Of a stretch of 64,000 nt of DNA, positions 43,334 to 51,591 are shown one piece after another (the first letter of the stretch is position 1; each line of letters begins with the position of its first letter). The notes under the pieces were generated by a model. That model made no database searches. It had not been told where the DNA came from and saw nothing but the letters and a program-made list of their open reading frames with translations. A program made the position numbers and the translations under genes. The stretch spans positions 60,925 to 124,924 of the forward strand of contig NZ_KV788422.1 in assembly GCF_001807265.1 (NCBI RefSeq), read 5' to 3'. Source of the DNA: Corynebacterium sp. HMSC05H05 (GTDB taxonomy: Bacteria; Actinomycetota; Actinomycetes; Mycobacteriales; Mycobacteriaceae).

Positions 43334-44704
43334 ATGGCTATTGAGCACACAGCAGAGACGCTGAAGAGCGTTATCAAGGCGTACGACGTCCGCGGCGTCG
43401 TCGGCGAGACCATCGACGAGGACTTCGTCCGCACCGCAGGTGCGGCGTTCGCGCACATCCTGCGCGGGGAAGGCGAGACCCGCATCGCTGTCGGCCACGA
43501 CATGCGCCCGTCTTCGCCGGCGCTTGCAGACGCCTTCGCGCAAGGCGCCGCCAGCCAGGGGATCAACGTGACCCTGCTGGGCCTGACGTCTACCGACGAG
43601 CTCTACTTCGTCGCCGGCACCCAGCACTGCGCCGGCGCGATGTTCACCGCCTCGCACAACCCGGCGCAGTACAACGGCATCAAGCTCTGCCGCGCGGGCG
43701 CGACCCCGGTGTCCACGGACACCGGCCTGGGCGAGATTGGCCGCATGATCCTCGAGGGCGTGCCGGGGTACGAGGGGGAAGCGGGAGTCGTCGATAAGCA
43801 TGACGCCCTGGAGGAGTACGCCTCCTACCTGCGCGAACTTGTGCCGGTGCCCACGCGCCGCAAGCTTGTTGTCGCGGTGGACGCGGCCAACGGCATGGCC
43901 GGCATGACGGTGCCGGCGGTGCTGGGGGACATGGACATCCGCCCGCTGTACTTCGAGCTCGACGGCACCTTCCCCAACCACGAGGCGAACCCGCTGGACC
44001 CGAAGAACCTGGTGGACCTGCAGAAGTTCACCGTGGAGCAGGGCGCAGACATCGGCCTGGCTTTCGACGGCGACGCGGACCGCTGCTTCGTGGTGGACGA
44101 GCGCGGCGAGGCCGTCTCCCCGTCCGCGATCACCGCGCTGATTGCCACCCGTACGCTTGAGCAGCACCCGGGCGCGACGATCATCCACAACCTGATTACT
44201 TCGCGCGCCGTGCCGGAGCTGATTGAAGAACACGGCGGCAAGGCGGTGCGCACCCGCGTCGGCCACTCCTACATCAAGGCACAGATGGCGGAGCACTCCG
44301 CGCTGTTCGGCGGCGAGCACTCCGCGCATTACTACTTCTCCGAGTTCTTCAACGCCGACTCCGGTCTGGTGGCCGCGCTGCACGTGCTGGCCGCGCTGGC
44401 GGAGCAGGACGCGCCGCTGAGCGAGCTGATGGGCGCCTACGAGCGCTACACCGCCTCCGGGGAGATCAACTCCGAGGTCGCCGACCAGGACGCTGCCACG
44501 AAGCGCGTGGTGGACGCGTTTTCGGACCGCGCGGAATCCGTGGACACCCTCGACGGTGTGACCGTGCAGTTGAAGGACTCCAAGGCGTGGTTCAACGTGC
44601 GCGCATCCAATACCGAGCCGCTGCTGCGCCTGAATGCCGAGGCGCCGACGCGCGAAGAAGTCGACGCGCTGACGGAGGAAATCCTCGGCATCATCCGCGC
44701 GTAA
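43334..44704 (+). CDS. pmmA: Phosphomannomutase/phosphoglucomutase
   Basis: A 456-residue alpha-D-phosphohexomutase that interconverts mannose-6-P and mannose-1-P. Motifs: GHDMRPSSPALADA, TASHNPAQYNGIK with phosphoserine Ser107, FDGDADRC (metal binding), and the sugar-binding GGEHSAHYY. The C-terminal phosphate-binding loop is VRASNTEPLLRLNAEA. It provides mannose-1-P to the guanylyltransferase. ATG 43334 fits a leaderless start. A CGTCGATAAGC motif lies at 43789. A second gene follows 25 bp after the stop. Confidence 0.95.
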   Translation: MAIEHTAETLKSVIKAYDVRGVVGETIDEDFVRTAGAAFAHILRGEGETRIAVGHDMRPSSPALADAFAQGAASQGINVTLLGLTSTDELYFVAGTQHCAGAMFTASHNPAQYNGIKLCRAGATPVSTDTGLGEIGRMILEGVPGYEGEAGVVDKHDALEEYASYLRELVPVPTRRKLVVAVDAANGMAGMTVPAVLGDMDIRPLYFELDGTFPNHEANPLDPKNLVDLQKFTVEQGADIGLAFDGDADRCFVVDERGEAVSPSAITALIATRTLEQHPGATIIHNLITSRAVPELIEEHGGKAVRTRVGHSYIKAQMAEHSALFGGEHSAHYYFSEFFNADSGLVAALHVLAALAEQDAPLSELMGAYERYTASGEINSEVADQDAATKRVVDAFSDRAESVDTLDGVTVQLKDSKAWFNVRASNTEPLLRLNAEAPTREEVDALTEEILGIIRA

Positions 44705-44715
44705 CCATCCCCGCG

Positions 44716-44721
44716 TACGCT
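44716..44721 (+). promoter_or_regulatory. -10 hexamer of the SIS/TobH-like gene
   Basis: TACGCT, 8 nt before ATG 44730. It lies in the short gap after the phosphomannomutase gene. Confidence 0.4.
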
Positions 44722-44729
44722 CGCGGGGT

Positions 44730-45731
44730 ATGAGCGGTTTTTCCAGGGAAGACGCCCTGTTTTTCGACATCGCCCATGAGGGCGCCCAGCTGCGCGCCGT
44801 GGGCCAGGCGGCGCACCTGCTTGCGGGGCTGCGCGGGCTTGAGCCCCGCAGCGTGGTCGTGCTTGCCACGGACCAGGTCGCTGCGGCCGCGGCGCGTGCG
44901 GTGGCGGCGTTCGCCGCCCCGCTCGAGGTGCCGGTGGTGGTCGCAGACGAGCTGCCCGCGTACGTTGGGGCGCTCGATGTCGTGGTGGTGCTCGGCGACA
45001 ATGCCGGCCGCGAGGAGGATCTGCGCGGGTTGATCACCGCGGCCAACCGCGGCGCCGAAACCATTCTCGCCGGGCCGAAGCAGGGGCCCTTGCTTGACGA
45101 CGCACCACAGGCCACCACCGTCATCCCCGCCCTGCCCGACACCGCTGGGGCCTCCCCGCTGCGCGCGTGTGCCGTCGTCGGGGCGGTGCTTGCCGCGCTG
45201 CGCCAGCCAACCGAAGTGGTGGCGGAGCGGTTCGAGCTCCTGGCGGCGGAAGTGGACGCCGAGCTGGAGTCTGTCTCACCAAGGCGCGACGTGGCGGTCA
45301 ACGCCGCGCGTAAACTTCGCGCTCAAGCGGACGGCAAGCGCGTGCTGCACACCGGGTTCGGGCGGGCTGGAAGCGCGGTGGCGGAGCTGGCCGCCGCGTT
45401 GTGGTCCACGCACGGCATCCCTGCTTCCGCCGTGGGCGCGGAGGAACTTCCCTTCGCCGTCGAGCGTGCTCAGGAGGGCAATTCCACGGCTGGCGCGGAC
45501 GATTTGTTCCACGACCCCTACATCGACGGCCCCGCGAAGCTGGTAGGTTTAACAACCGTTGTTTGGTCGTGCGGGACCGCCAGCCCGGTGGTCTCGGCGG
45601 GCAGCCGGGTCGAGTCCGTGGAGACGGACGTGGATGATCCGGCGGCCCGTGCGGCGCGCCTGGTTGCCAGGGCGTACGCGGCGACGGCGCTTGCAGCCGA
45701 CGCCGCCGATGCCGCCGCCTCGGAGGAGTAG
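44730..45731 (+). CDS. SIS-domain-like protein (TobH type)
   Basis: A 333-residue conserved protein between pmm and manA in corynebacteria and mycobacteria, sometimes called TobH. Two Rossmann-like halves with sugar isomerase features are suggested: RSVVVLATDQVAAAAAR with PVVVADELPAYVGALD and VVVLGDNAGRE, then RVLHTGFGRAGSAVAELAAA and LTTVVWSCGTASPVV. The catalytic Glu/His of true phosphomannose isomerases is not evident. A role in mannose metabolism is suggested by location only. The stop is 10 bp before the manA ATG. Confidence 0.8.
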   Translation: MSGFSREDALFFDIAHEGAQLRAVGQAAHLLAGLRGLEPRSVVVLATDQVAAAAARAVAAFAAPLEVPVVVADELPAYVGALDVVVVLGDNAGREEDLRGLITAANRGAETILAGPKQGPLLDDAPQATTVIPALPDTAGASPLRACAVVGAVLAALRQPTEVVAERFELLAAEVDAELESVSPRRDVAVNAARKLRAQADGKRVLHTGFGRAGSAVAELAAALWSTHGIPASAVGAEELPFAVERAQEGNSTAGADDLFHDPYIDGPAKLVGLTTVVWSCGTASPVVSAGSRVESVETDVDDPAARAARLVARAYAATALAADAADAAASEE

Positions 45732-45741
45732 AAGGAGAACC

Positions 45742-46923
45742 ATGGAGCACCTTGAAGGAGCTCTGCGCCCCTACCCCTGGGGCTCCCACACGTTGATCGC
45801 TCAGCTGCGCGGCGAGCCTTCGCCGAGCCCGCAGCCCCAGGCGGAACTCTGGTTCGGCGCCCACCCGGCGGCCCCGGCGACGGTGAACGGGCAGGGCCTG
45901 GACGACGCCATCGCCGCCGACCCGGCCGCCGCGTTGGGCAAGCGCGTGCAGGACGCGCACGGCGACCAGCTGCCGTTTCTGGTCAAGCTGCTCGCCGCGG
46001 CCGCGCCCTTGAGCATTCAGGCCCACCCCTCGCTGGAGCAGGCCAAGGAAGGCTTCGCGCGCGAAAACGCCGAGGGCATCGAGCTGAACAGCCCGAACCG
46101 CAACTACAAGGACCCGAACCACAAACCGGAGCTCATCGTCGCGCTGACCGAGTTCCGCGCGCTGGCCGGGTTCCGCCCGGTGCAGGACACCGCGGCGTTT
46201 TTCGCCGAGCTGAGCAGTCCGGAGCTGGACCGCTACGCCACCTTGCTGCCCACGGATGGCGAAGGGGATCTGCGCGCGCTGTTCACCACGTTGATTTCCC
46301 TGCCGCACCAGCCGCGGGTGGAGCTGATCGAATCGGTGAAGCGTGCTGCGGCGGAGCTCGTCGATAAGCGCACAGCCCCTGCGTGGATGGTGGAGGCCGC
46401 CGAGGTTTACCTCGAGCTCAACCAGACCTACCCGGGCGATGTGGGCGTGCTGGCGGCGCTGCTGCTCAACGTGCTCACGCTTGCGCCGGGCGAGGCGGCG
46501 TTTCTGCGCGCCGGCCAGCTCCACGCCTACCTGTCCGGTCTGGGCGTGGAGGTCATGGCCAACTCCGACAACGTGCTGCGCGGCGGGTTGACCACCAAGC
46601 ACGTGGATGTGCCGGAGCTGGTGAAGGTGCTGGACTTCAGCACCCTGGAAAACCCGCGGGCGGAAACGGCCCCGTCGCACGGCGGCGTGGAGTTCCAGCT
46701 TCCTGTGGACAGTTTCGCGGTGCGCATGCATGCGCTTGACGACGGCGACACGTTGGCCGTCGACGAAGACGGCCCCGCGATCGTGCTGTGCACCGCCGGC
46801 GAAGTGCGCGGCGCCGACGGGTTCGTCTTAACGCAGGGCAACGGCGCCTGGGTCCCGGCGAGCGAGGCGGCGACGGAAATCACCGCAGCCGGCAAAACTC
46901 AGGTGTTTGTGGCGACGGTCTAG
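45742..46923 (+). CDS. manA: Mannose-6-phosphate isomerase
   Basis: A 393-residue type I phosphomannose isomerase. It interconverts fructose-6-P and mannose-6-P. The zinc site is in IQAHPSLEQAKEGFARE with His, NHKPELIVALTEF with Glu, and the C-terminal SDNVLRGGLTTKHVD has a metal-ligand His and the catalytic Arg. The ATG at 45742 follows GAAGGAGAACC. It completes the fructose-6-P to GDP-mannose pathway with pmm and the guanylyltransferase. The stop shares CTAG with the convergent next gene. A CGTCGATAAGC motif lies at 46359. Confidence 0.95.
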   Translation: MEHLEGALRPYPWGSHTLIAQLRGEPSPSPQPQAELWFGAHPAAPATVNGQGLDDAIAADPAAALGKRVQDAHGDQLPFLVKLLAAAAPLSIQAHPSLEQAKEGFARENAEGIELNSPNRNYKDPNHKPELIVALTEFRALAGFRPVQDTAAFFAELSSPELDRYATLLPTDGEGDLRALFTTLISLPHQPRVELIESVKRAAAELVDKRTAPAWMVEAAEVYLELNQTYPGDVGVLAALLLNVLTLAPGEAAFLRAGQLHAYLSGLGVEVMANSDNVLRGGLTTKHVDVPELVKVLDFSTLENPRAETAPSHGGVEFQLPVDSFAVRMHALDDGDTLAVDEDGPAIVLCTAGEVRGADGFVLTQGNGAWVPASEAATEITAAGKTQVFVATV

Positions 46924-47999
46924 CGGCCGGTGATCTTGTCAATCACGTCGCGGGCCGTCACGCCTTCTTTCTCGCGCGGGTAGCCTGCGACGTCTTCCTT
47001 GCCCGCGACGGGTGCCGGCGCCTTATTGCCTCCCGTGGCGGCATCCGGGGTCTGTGGCGCCTCGCTCGGCTGAGCGCTGCCCTGCGGTGCGGCGTCTGCC
47101 GCGCTTTCGGTGCCGGGGACCGATTGCGCTGCGACTCCTGCGCCCTGCATCCGCATCTCCGGGCGTTGGTCTTCCTGCGCGGCGGGGGATCCAGGCTCGG
47201 ACGGGGAGCCCTCTTGGATTCCGTCCGGCACGTGCGACGGACCAGAGCCGTGGCCCGGCTGCGCGGTTGGCTCAGACTGCTCCGGCTGCTGCGTGGTCTG
47301 CGGCTGATCCGGGCGCTTCGACGGTTCCGCTGCCGGGGTGTGCGTCGGCTCGGTGGCCTCCGACGGCTGCACCTCGGATCCACCCGGTGTCGGGGTGGCG
47401 GCGGTGCTCGTCTGCGCGGCGCCGCCGTTGCCCGGCTCGCGCGGCGGGGTGCTGCCCGGCGTCTGCTGGGAGGTGGTGCGGTTGTCCGCGGAGGCCGGAG
47501 TGGGCTCCGCCGCCGGGTTGGCACCCTGCGGGGCGGCCATGGGCCGGGCCGGAGACGGCACGATGTTGGACGGGCGGTACACGCGCGACGGCTGCGTGGA
47601 CTCCTGTGCCGGAGCGACTACCGCGTGCGGCGGCAGGTAGGGGTCGTGCGCCGCGTTGTAGCCGGTGGGCATGGAAGCGCCTGCGCGCCCTGCGCCGGAG
47701 CCTGTCGCTCCCGCCGCGCCCGCATCCGCGCCGTGGTGCGCGGCGGGGCCGTTGTCGGGGGAGTTGGTGGAGCTGCGCACGGTGCGGGTGTGCGTGAGGT
47801 TCTCCGTCACCGTCTCCGTTGTCGGGCTCGAGGTGGTGGAAGCGGCGCTGTTGCCAGTGGTGCCCGCGGCTTCCGCGGTAAACCCGGCGCGGTTGTTCTG
47901 GCCGGGTGCGGAGGTCGCCCACACCGTGAAACCGACGACGGCAGCAAGCAGTGCACCTGCGCCGATGAACACGGCTACCCGGCGTGCTGTCCCTTCCAC
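46920..47999 (-). CDS. Membrane-anchored Pro/Ser/Thr-rich extracellular protein
   Basis: A 359-residue protein with one N-terminal membrane helix (VAVFIGAGALLAAVVGFTVW, about residues 8-27) and a long low-complexity extracellular stretch of Pro, Ser, Thr, Gln, Glu and Gly. No folded domain is visible except a short charged C-terminal tail (ARDVIDKITGR). Such proteins often reach across the wall or carry O-linked sugar. The GTG at 47999 was chosen because GGGAGGAG lies just upstream; an ATG at 48035 would add 12 residues. A palindrome resembling an MtrA box lies 38-54 bp upstream. Confidence 0.72.
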   Translation of the reverse strand: MEGTARRVAVFIGAGALLAAVVGFTVWATSAPGQNNRAGFTAEAAGTTGNSAASTTSSPTTETVTENLTHTRTVRSSTNSPDNGPAAHHGADAGAAGATGSGAGRAGASMPTGYNAAHDPYLPPHAVVAPAQESTQPSRVYRPSNIVPSPARPMAAPQGANPAAEPTPASADNRTTSQQTPGSTPPREPGNGGAAQTSTAATPTPGGSEVQPSEATEPTHTPAAEPSKRPDQPQTTQQPEQSEPTAQPGHGSGPSHVPDGIQEGSPSEPGSPAAQEDQRPEMRMQGAGVAAQSVPGTESAADAAPQGSAQPSEAPQTPDAATGGNKAPAPVAGKEDVAGYPREKEGVTARDVIDKITGR

Positions 48000-48037
48000 G
48001 GTGACTCCTCCCGCGGGCGTTTCCGGCCCGCGCATTG

Positions 48038-48053
48038 GTTACAACTTGGTAAC
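48038..48053. promoter_or_regulatory. GTTAC-N6-GTAAC palindrome (MtrA-box-like)
   Basis: GTTAC (48038-48042) and GTAAC (48049-48053) are separated by six bases. Similar GTAAC/GTTAC pairs are reported as MtrA sites in actinobacteria. It lies 39 bp upstream of the minus-strand GTG at 47999 and 170 bp upstream of the plus-strand DUF4259 gene. Confidence 0.4.
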
Positions 48054-48222
48054 GTTTGGCTTCGTAGCACTGTTTATAGCACGTCATCGTGAAATGGGGA
48101 ACCCCTGCGCGGCGAGTTGTTTTGCGTTTGAGTGCCCCGGAGCGTCGTTTTGCCGTATACAAATGGGTGCGACACGTTGTGCGGGCGCCCGCTCGCGCAC
48201 CATCTACGGAAGGAGCGCCGCA

Positions 48223-48573
48223 GTGAGTACTTGGGACGAGCAGATTTTCACGGTCGATGCCAACACGGACTTCCTGGACGAGCTAGTCGATCTTGATTTC
48301 GAGGATGTTTTTGAAGCGGTGCGTGACGCGGTGCTCCTCGCCGCGAAGCAGGATTCTTCTGAGGAAGAGCTGCTCAACGGCCAGGCCGCAGCCACCATCG
48401 CGGCGATCTGGGCGGGCGCGCCGTTTTCCGCCGGCGAGATTGCGGAGACGTACCCGTTTATCCGCCTGCGCCCGGACGAGATGGACGAGCAGTTGGTGGA
48501 GTCTGCCGCTTCCGTGCTCGAGGAGGCGGACACTGAGGAGGACTTGGAGCAGTTCCTCGAGGCGCTGGCGTAG
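48223..48573 (+). CDS. DUF4259-family protein
   Basis: A 116-residue small cytoplasmic protein. The family start STWDEQIFTVDANTDFLDEL and a helix-rich core (VFEAVRDAVLLAAKQDS, NGQAAATIAAIWAGAP) match DUF4259; function unknown. In C. glutamicum the corresponding space before tmk holds sahH, which is absent here, so the gene order differs. The GTG at 48223 follows GGAAGGAG. The tmk ATG begins 4 bp after the stop, so the two genes are co-transcribed. Confidence 0.82.
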   Translation: MSTWDEQIFTVDANTDFLDELVDLDFEDVFEAVRDAVLLAAKQDSSEEELLNGQAAATIAAIWAGAPFSAGEIAETYPFIRLRPDEMDEQLVESAASVLEEADTEEDLEQFLEALA

Positions 48574-48577
48574 CTGA

Positions 48578-49186
48578 ATGATTGTTGCAGTTGAAGGCAT
48601 CGACGGCGCGGGCAAGAACACGCTAGTCACTGCGGTGAAGGAGCGCTTCGGCGCTGAGACGCTGGCGTTTCCGCGCTATGAAACGTCCGTGCATGCGCAG
48701 CTGGCGCACGACGCCTTGCATGGGCGCATGGGCGACCTGACGGATTCGGCGTTCGGTATGGCCACCCTGTTCGCCCTGGACAGGCATGGGGCGAAGCAGC
48801 TTCTCGACGGCTTCGCTGGCGACCCGCACAGCGTCATCGTCCTGGATCGTTATGTCGCCTCCAACGCGGCGTACACGAGCGCGCGCACGGGCGATCCGGC
48901 CGCCGTGAAGTGGGTCCACGACCTGGAGTTTGGAAAGTTGGGGCTGCCCAAGCCCGACTTGCAGGTGCTGGTGGACACCACCCCGGACGTTGCGCGCGAG
49001 CGCGCGGAGGCGCGCGAGGAACAGGACGCGACGCGCACCCGGGACCGCTACGAGCGCGACGTGGCGCTGCAGGTGGCGACGTTTCAGGCGTACGCCGAGC
49101 TTGCGGAGCGCAACTGGGCGAGCCGGTGGCTTCGCACGTCGGAACCGGCGGTTATCATGCAGGTAGTGGGCGAGCTGGCGCAGTAA
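48578..49186 (+). CDS. tmk: dTMP kinase
   Basis: A 202-residue thymidylate kinase. The P-loop is GIDGAGKNT, the DRY-type motif is VLDRYVASNAAYTSAR, and the lid is in REEQDATRTRDRYERD. It phosphorylates dTMP to dTDP. It is shorter in the lid than E. coli Tmk but matches mycobacterial enzymes. The next gene, mtrA, starts 35 bp downstream with GGAGGA. Co-transcription with mtrAB-lpqB is likely, as in C. glutamicum. Confidence 0.95.
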   Translation: MIVAVEGIDGAGKNTLVTAVKERFGAETLAFPRYETSVHAQLAHDALHGRMGDLTDSAFGMATLFALDRHGAKQLLDGFAGDPHSVIVLDRYVASNAAYTSARTGDPAAVKWVHDLEFGKLGLPKPDLQVLVDTTPDVARERAEAREEQDATRTRDRYERDVALQVATFQAYAELAERNWASRWLRTSEPAVIMQVVGELAQ

Positions 49187-49221
49187 GGCCAGCTCAGCGC
49201 GAAAAGGATAGAGGAGGACGC

Positions 49222-49905
49222 ATGGCACCGAAGATCCTCGTGGTGGACGACGACCCGGCGATCAACGAGATGCTGACAATCGTGCTGGAGGCCGAGGGGT
49301 TCCAGACCAGCTCCGTGACGGACGGTGCCGAGGCGGTGCCCGCCTTCCGCTCGTTCGACCCGGATTTGATCCTTCTGGATCTGATGCTGCCGGGGATGAA
49401 CGGCATCGACATTTGCCGCGAGATCCGCAAGGAGTCCGCGGTGCCGGTGGTCATGCTCACCGCCAAGACGGACACGGTGGACGTTGTGCTGGGTCTGGAG
49501 TCCGGCGCGGACGACTACATCACCAAACCCTTTAAGCCGAAGGAGCTTGTCGCCCGTATCCGCGCGCGCCTGCGCCGCACGGACGAGACTCCGGCGGACG
49601 TCTTCGAGGTCGGCGACCTGACCGTGGACGTGCCGCAGCACACCGTCACCCGCGGCGACGAGGAGATCCAGCTGACCCCGCTGGAGTTCGACCTGCTGGT
49701 GGAGATGGCACGCAAGCCGAACCAGGTGCACTCGCGCGAGGAGCTGCTGGAGTCCGTGTGGGGCTACCGCAACGCCTCCGACACACGCCTGGTCAACGTG
49801 CACGTGCAGCGCCTGCGCTCCAAGATTGAGCACGACCCGGAAAACCCGGAGATCATCCTCACCGTCCGCGGCGTGGGCTACAAGACCGGTAAGTCGGAGG
49901 TGTAG
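49222..49905 (+). CDS. mtrA: Response regulator MtrA
   Basis: A 227-residue OmpR/PhoB-family regulator. The receiver domain has the phosphoacceptor Asp53 (LILLDLMLPG), acidic pocket VVDDDP and Lys in YITKPF. The C-terminal winged helix (FEVGDLTVDV, LTPLEFDLLVEMARKPNQV, SDTRLVNVHVQRLRSKIE) binds DNA. MtrA controls cell-wall and osmotic genes in corynebacteria and mycobacteria. The ATG at 49222 follows GGAGGACGC. It is followed by mtrB. Confidence 0.97.
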   Translation: MAPKILVVDDDPAINEMLTIVLEAEGFQTSSVTDGAEAVPAFRSFDPDLILLDLMLPGMNGIDICREIRKESAVPVVMLTAKTDTVDVVLGLESGADDYITKPFKPKELVARIRARLRRTDETPADVFEVGDLTVDVPQHTVTRGDEEIQLTPLEFDLLVEMARKPNQVHSREELLESVWGYRNASDTRLVNVHVQRLRSKIEHDPENPEIILTVRGVGYKTGKSEV

Positions 49906-49938
49906 CACCTGGACGCCATACGTCGTGTCGGCGACCGG

Positions 49939-51591
49939 GTGCGGCACGCCTGGTCCACGAAGCTGCAGGTCCGCTTCGTGGGCACGGTGCTGCTCGTGTC
50001 CACGGTCGTGATGTCTATGCTTGGCTTCGCGCTGGCGTCCGTTGTCACCGACCGCATCACCGCAGCCAAGATCGAAACCGCCACTGTGGAAATCGAGCGC
50101 GCGCGTTCGACCGTGGAATACCAGCTGGCCAACTCCGGCTCCTCCGCCTCGTTGCAGGCGCGCCTGAATTCGGCGCGCGCCGGGTTGACGCAGCGCGCGC
50201 AGGAAAGCGGCGACTCCGCCAGCTTCTACGAGCCTGTGCTGGTGGTGGAGGCGCCGAACGGTGCTGTGACGTCGTCGCCGGAGGCCTACCAAATTCCGAA
50301 GCGGCTGGGCGACTACGTCAGGGACGGCAACGTGGCCTACCAGTTCGCCACCGTGGAGCGCCCGGACGGCTCGGCCTACGACGCGCTGATTGTGGGCACC
50401 CCGACCAACGCCGACATCCCCAACCTTCGCTTGTACCTGGTGATGAACATGGAAAGCGAAGTCTCCACCGTCGCGCTGATGCGCGGCATCTTGGCGTCCG
50501 CCGCGGTGATCGTCGTGGTGCTGCTGATGGGCATTTCCTGGCTGGCGTCCCAGCAGATTGTGGCGCCGGTGCGCTCCGCCTCCCGCACCGCGCAGCGCTT
50601 CGCATCAGGCCACCTCCGGGAGCGCATGCCTGTCGACGGCGAGGACGAGATGGCCGTGCTGGCCATGTCCTTCAACGACATGGCGGACACCTTGAGCAAG
50701 CAGATTGCCAACCTGGAGGAGTACGGCTCGCTGCAGCGCCAGTTCACCTCCGACGTCTCCCACGAGCTGCGCACTCCGCTGACCACGGTGCGCATGGCGG
50801 CGGATCTGATCGCGGCGAACGAGGATTCGCTGGAACCGGCGACGAAGCGCGCCTCGGAGCTGATGACCAGCGAGTTAGACCGCTTCGAAGCGCTGCTCAA
50901 CGACCTGCTGGAGATCTCCCGCCACGACGCGGGCGTGGCTGAGCTCTCCGCGGCGAACGTGGACGCCCGCCAGCCGGTGGAGTCCGCCTGGCAGCAAACC
51001 CAGCACCTGGCCGAGGAGCTGGACGTGGACGTCATCTTCGACATCCCGGACGAGCCGCAGACGCTGGAAGGCGACGCCCGCCGCATCGAGCGCGTGGTGC
51101 GCAACCTCATCGCCAACGCCATCGACCACTCGGAAGGCAACCCGGTTACCGTGCGCATGCGTTCCAACGACGAGGCGGTGGCGATCACCGTCACCGACGG
51201 CGGCGTGGGCCTGAAGACAGGCGAAGAGGACCTGGTGTTCAACCGCTTCTGGCGCGCCGACAAGTCCCGCAAGCGCCACTCCGGCGGCACCGGGCTGGGC
51301 CTGGCCATCGCCCGCGAGGATGCGCAGCTGCACGGCGGCGTGCTAGATGCGATCGGCGAGTACGGGGTGGGCTCGCAGTTCCGCCTCGTGCTGCCGCGCG
51401 ACATCGAGGCCGGTTTCACGGAATCGCCGCTTCCGCTCGAGGCGCCGCGCGCTATCGCCCCCGAAGCGCTCGACGCCCCGGAGGACACCGAAGGCGCCGG
51501 TGACGCGGCAGCCGGCGGCGACGGGGGAGCTGATGGAGGGGCACCTTTGGACGTCGATAAGCGAAGGCTCCAGGAGGACACCGATGCGTAA
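49939..51591 (+). CDS. mtrB: Sensor histidine kinase MtrB
   Basis: A 550-residue membrane kinase that phosphorylates MtrA. Two membrane helices (about residues 12-36 and 183-205) flank an extracellular domain. HAMP (about 206-258) leads to the HisKA box with His275 in SHELRTPL, then HATPase (NLIANAIDHSEGN, VTDGGVGL and GGTGLGLAIA). The C-terminus after about residue 480 is a long acidic, Ala/Gly-rich tail. The GTG at 49939 is used. The frame continues upstream as basic residues to a possible CTG at 49909, about 9 bp after GGAGG, so the N-terminus may be longer. It overlaps lpqB by 8 bp. A CGTCGATAAGC motif lies at 51552. Confidence 0.94.
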   Translation: MRHAWSTKLQVRFVGTVLLVSTVVMSMLGFALASVVTDRITAAKIETATVEIERARSTVEYQLANSGSSASLQARLNSARAGLTQRAQESGDSASFYEPVLVVEAPNGAVTSSPEAYQIPKRLGDYVRDGNVAYQFATVERPDGSAYDALIVGTPTNADIPNLRLYLVMNMESEVSTVALMRGILASAAVIVVVLLMGISWLASQQIVAPVRSASRTAQRFASGHLRERMPVDGEDEMAVLAMSFNDMADTLSKQIANLEEYGSLQRQFTSDVSHELRTPLTTVRMAADLIAANEDSLEPATKRASELMTSELDRFEALLNDLLEISRHDAGVAELSAANVDARQPVESAWQQTQHLAEELDVDVIFDIPDEPQTLEGDARRIERVVRNLIANAIDHSEGNPVTVRMRSNDEAVAITVTDGGVGLKTGEEDLVFNRFWRADKSRKRHSGGTGLGLAIAREDAQLHGGVLDAIGEYGVGSQFRLVLPRDIEAGFTESPLPLEAPRAIAPEALDAPEDTEGAGDAAAGGDGGADGGAPLDVDKRRLQEDTDA

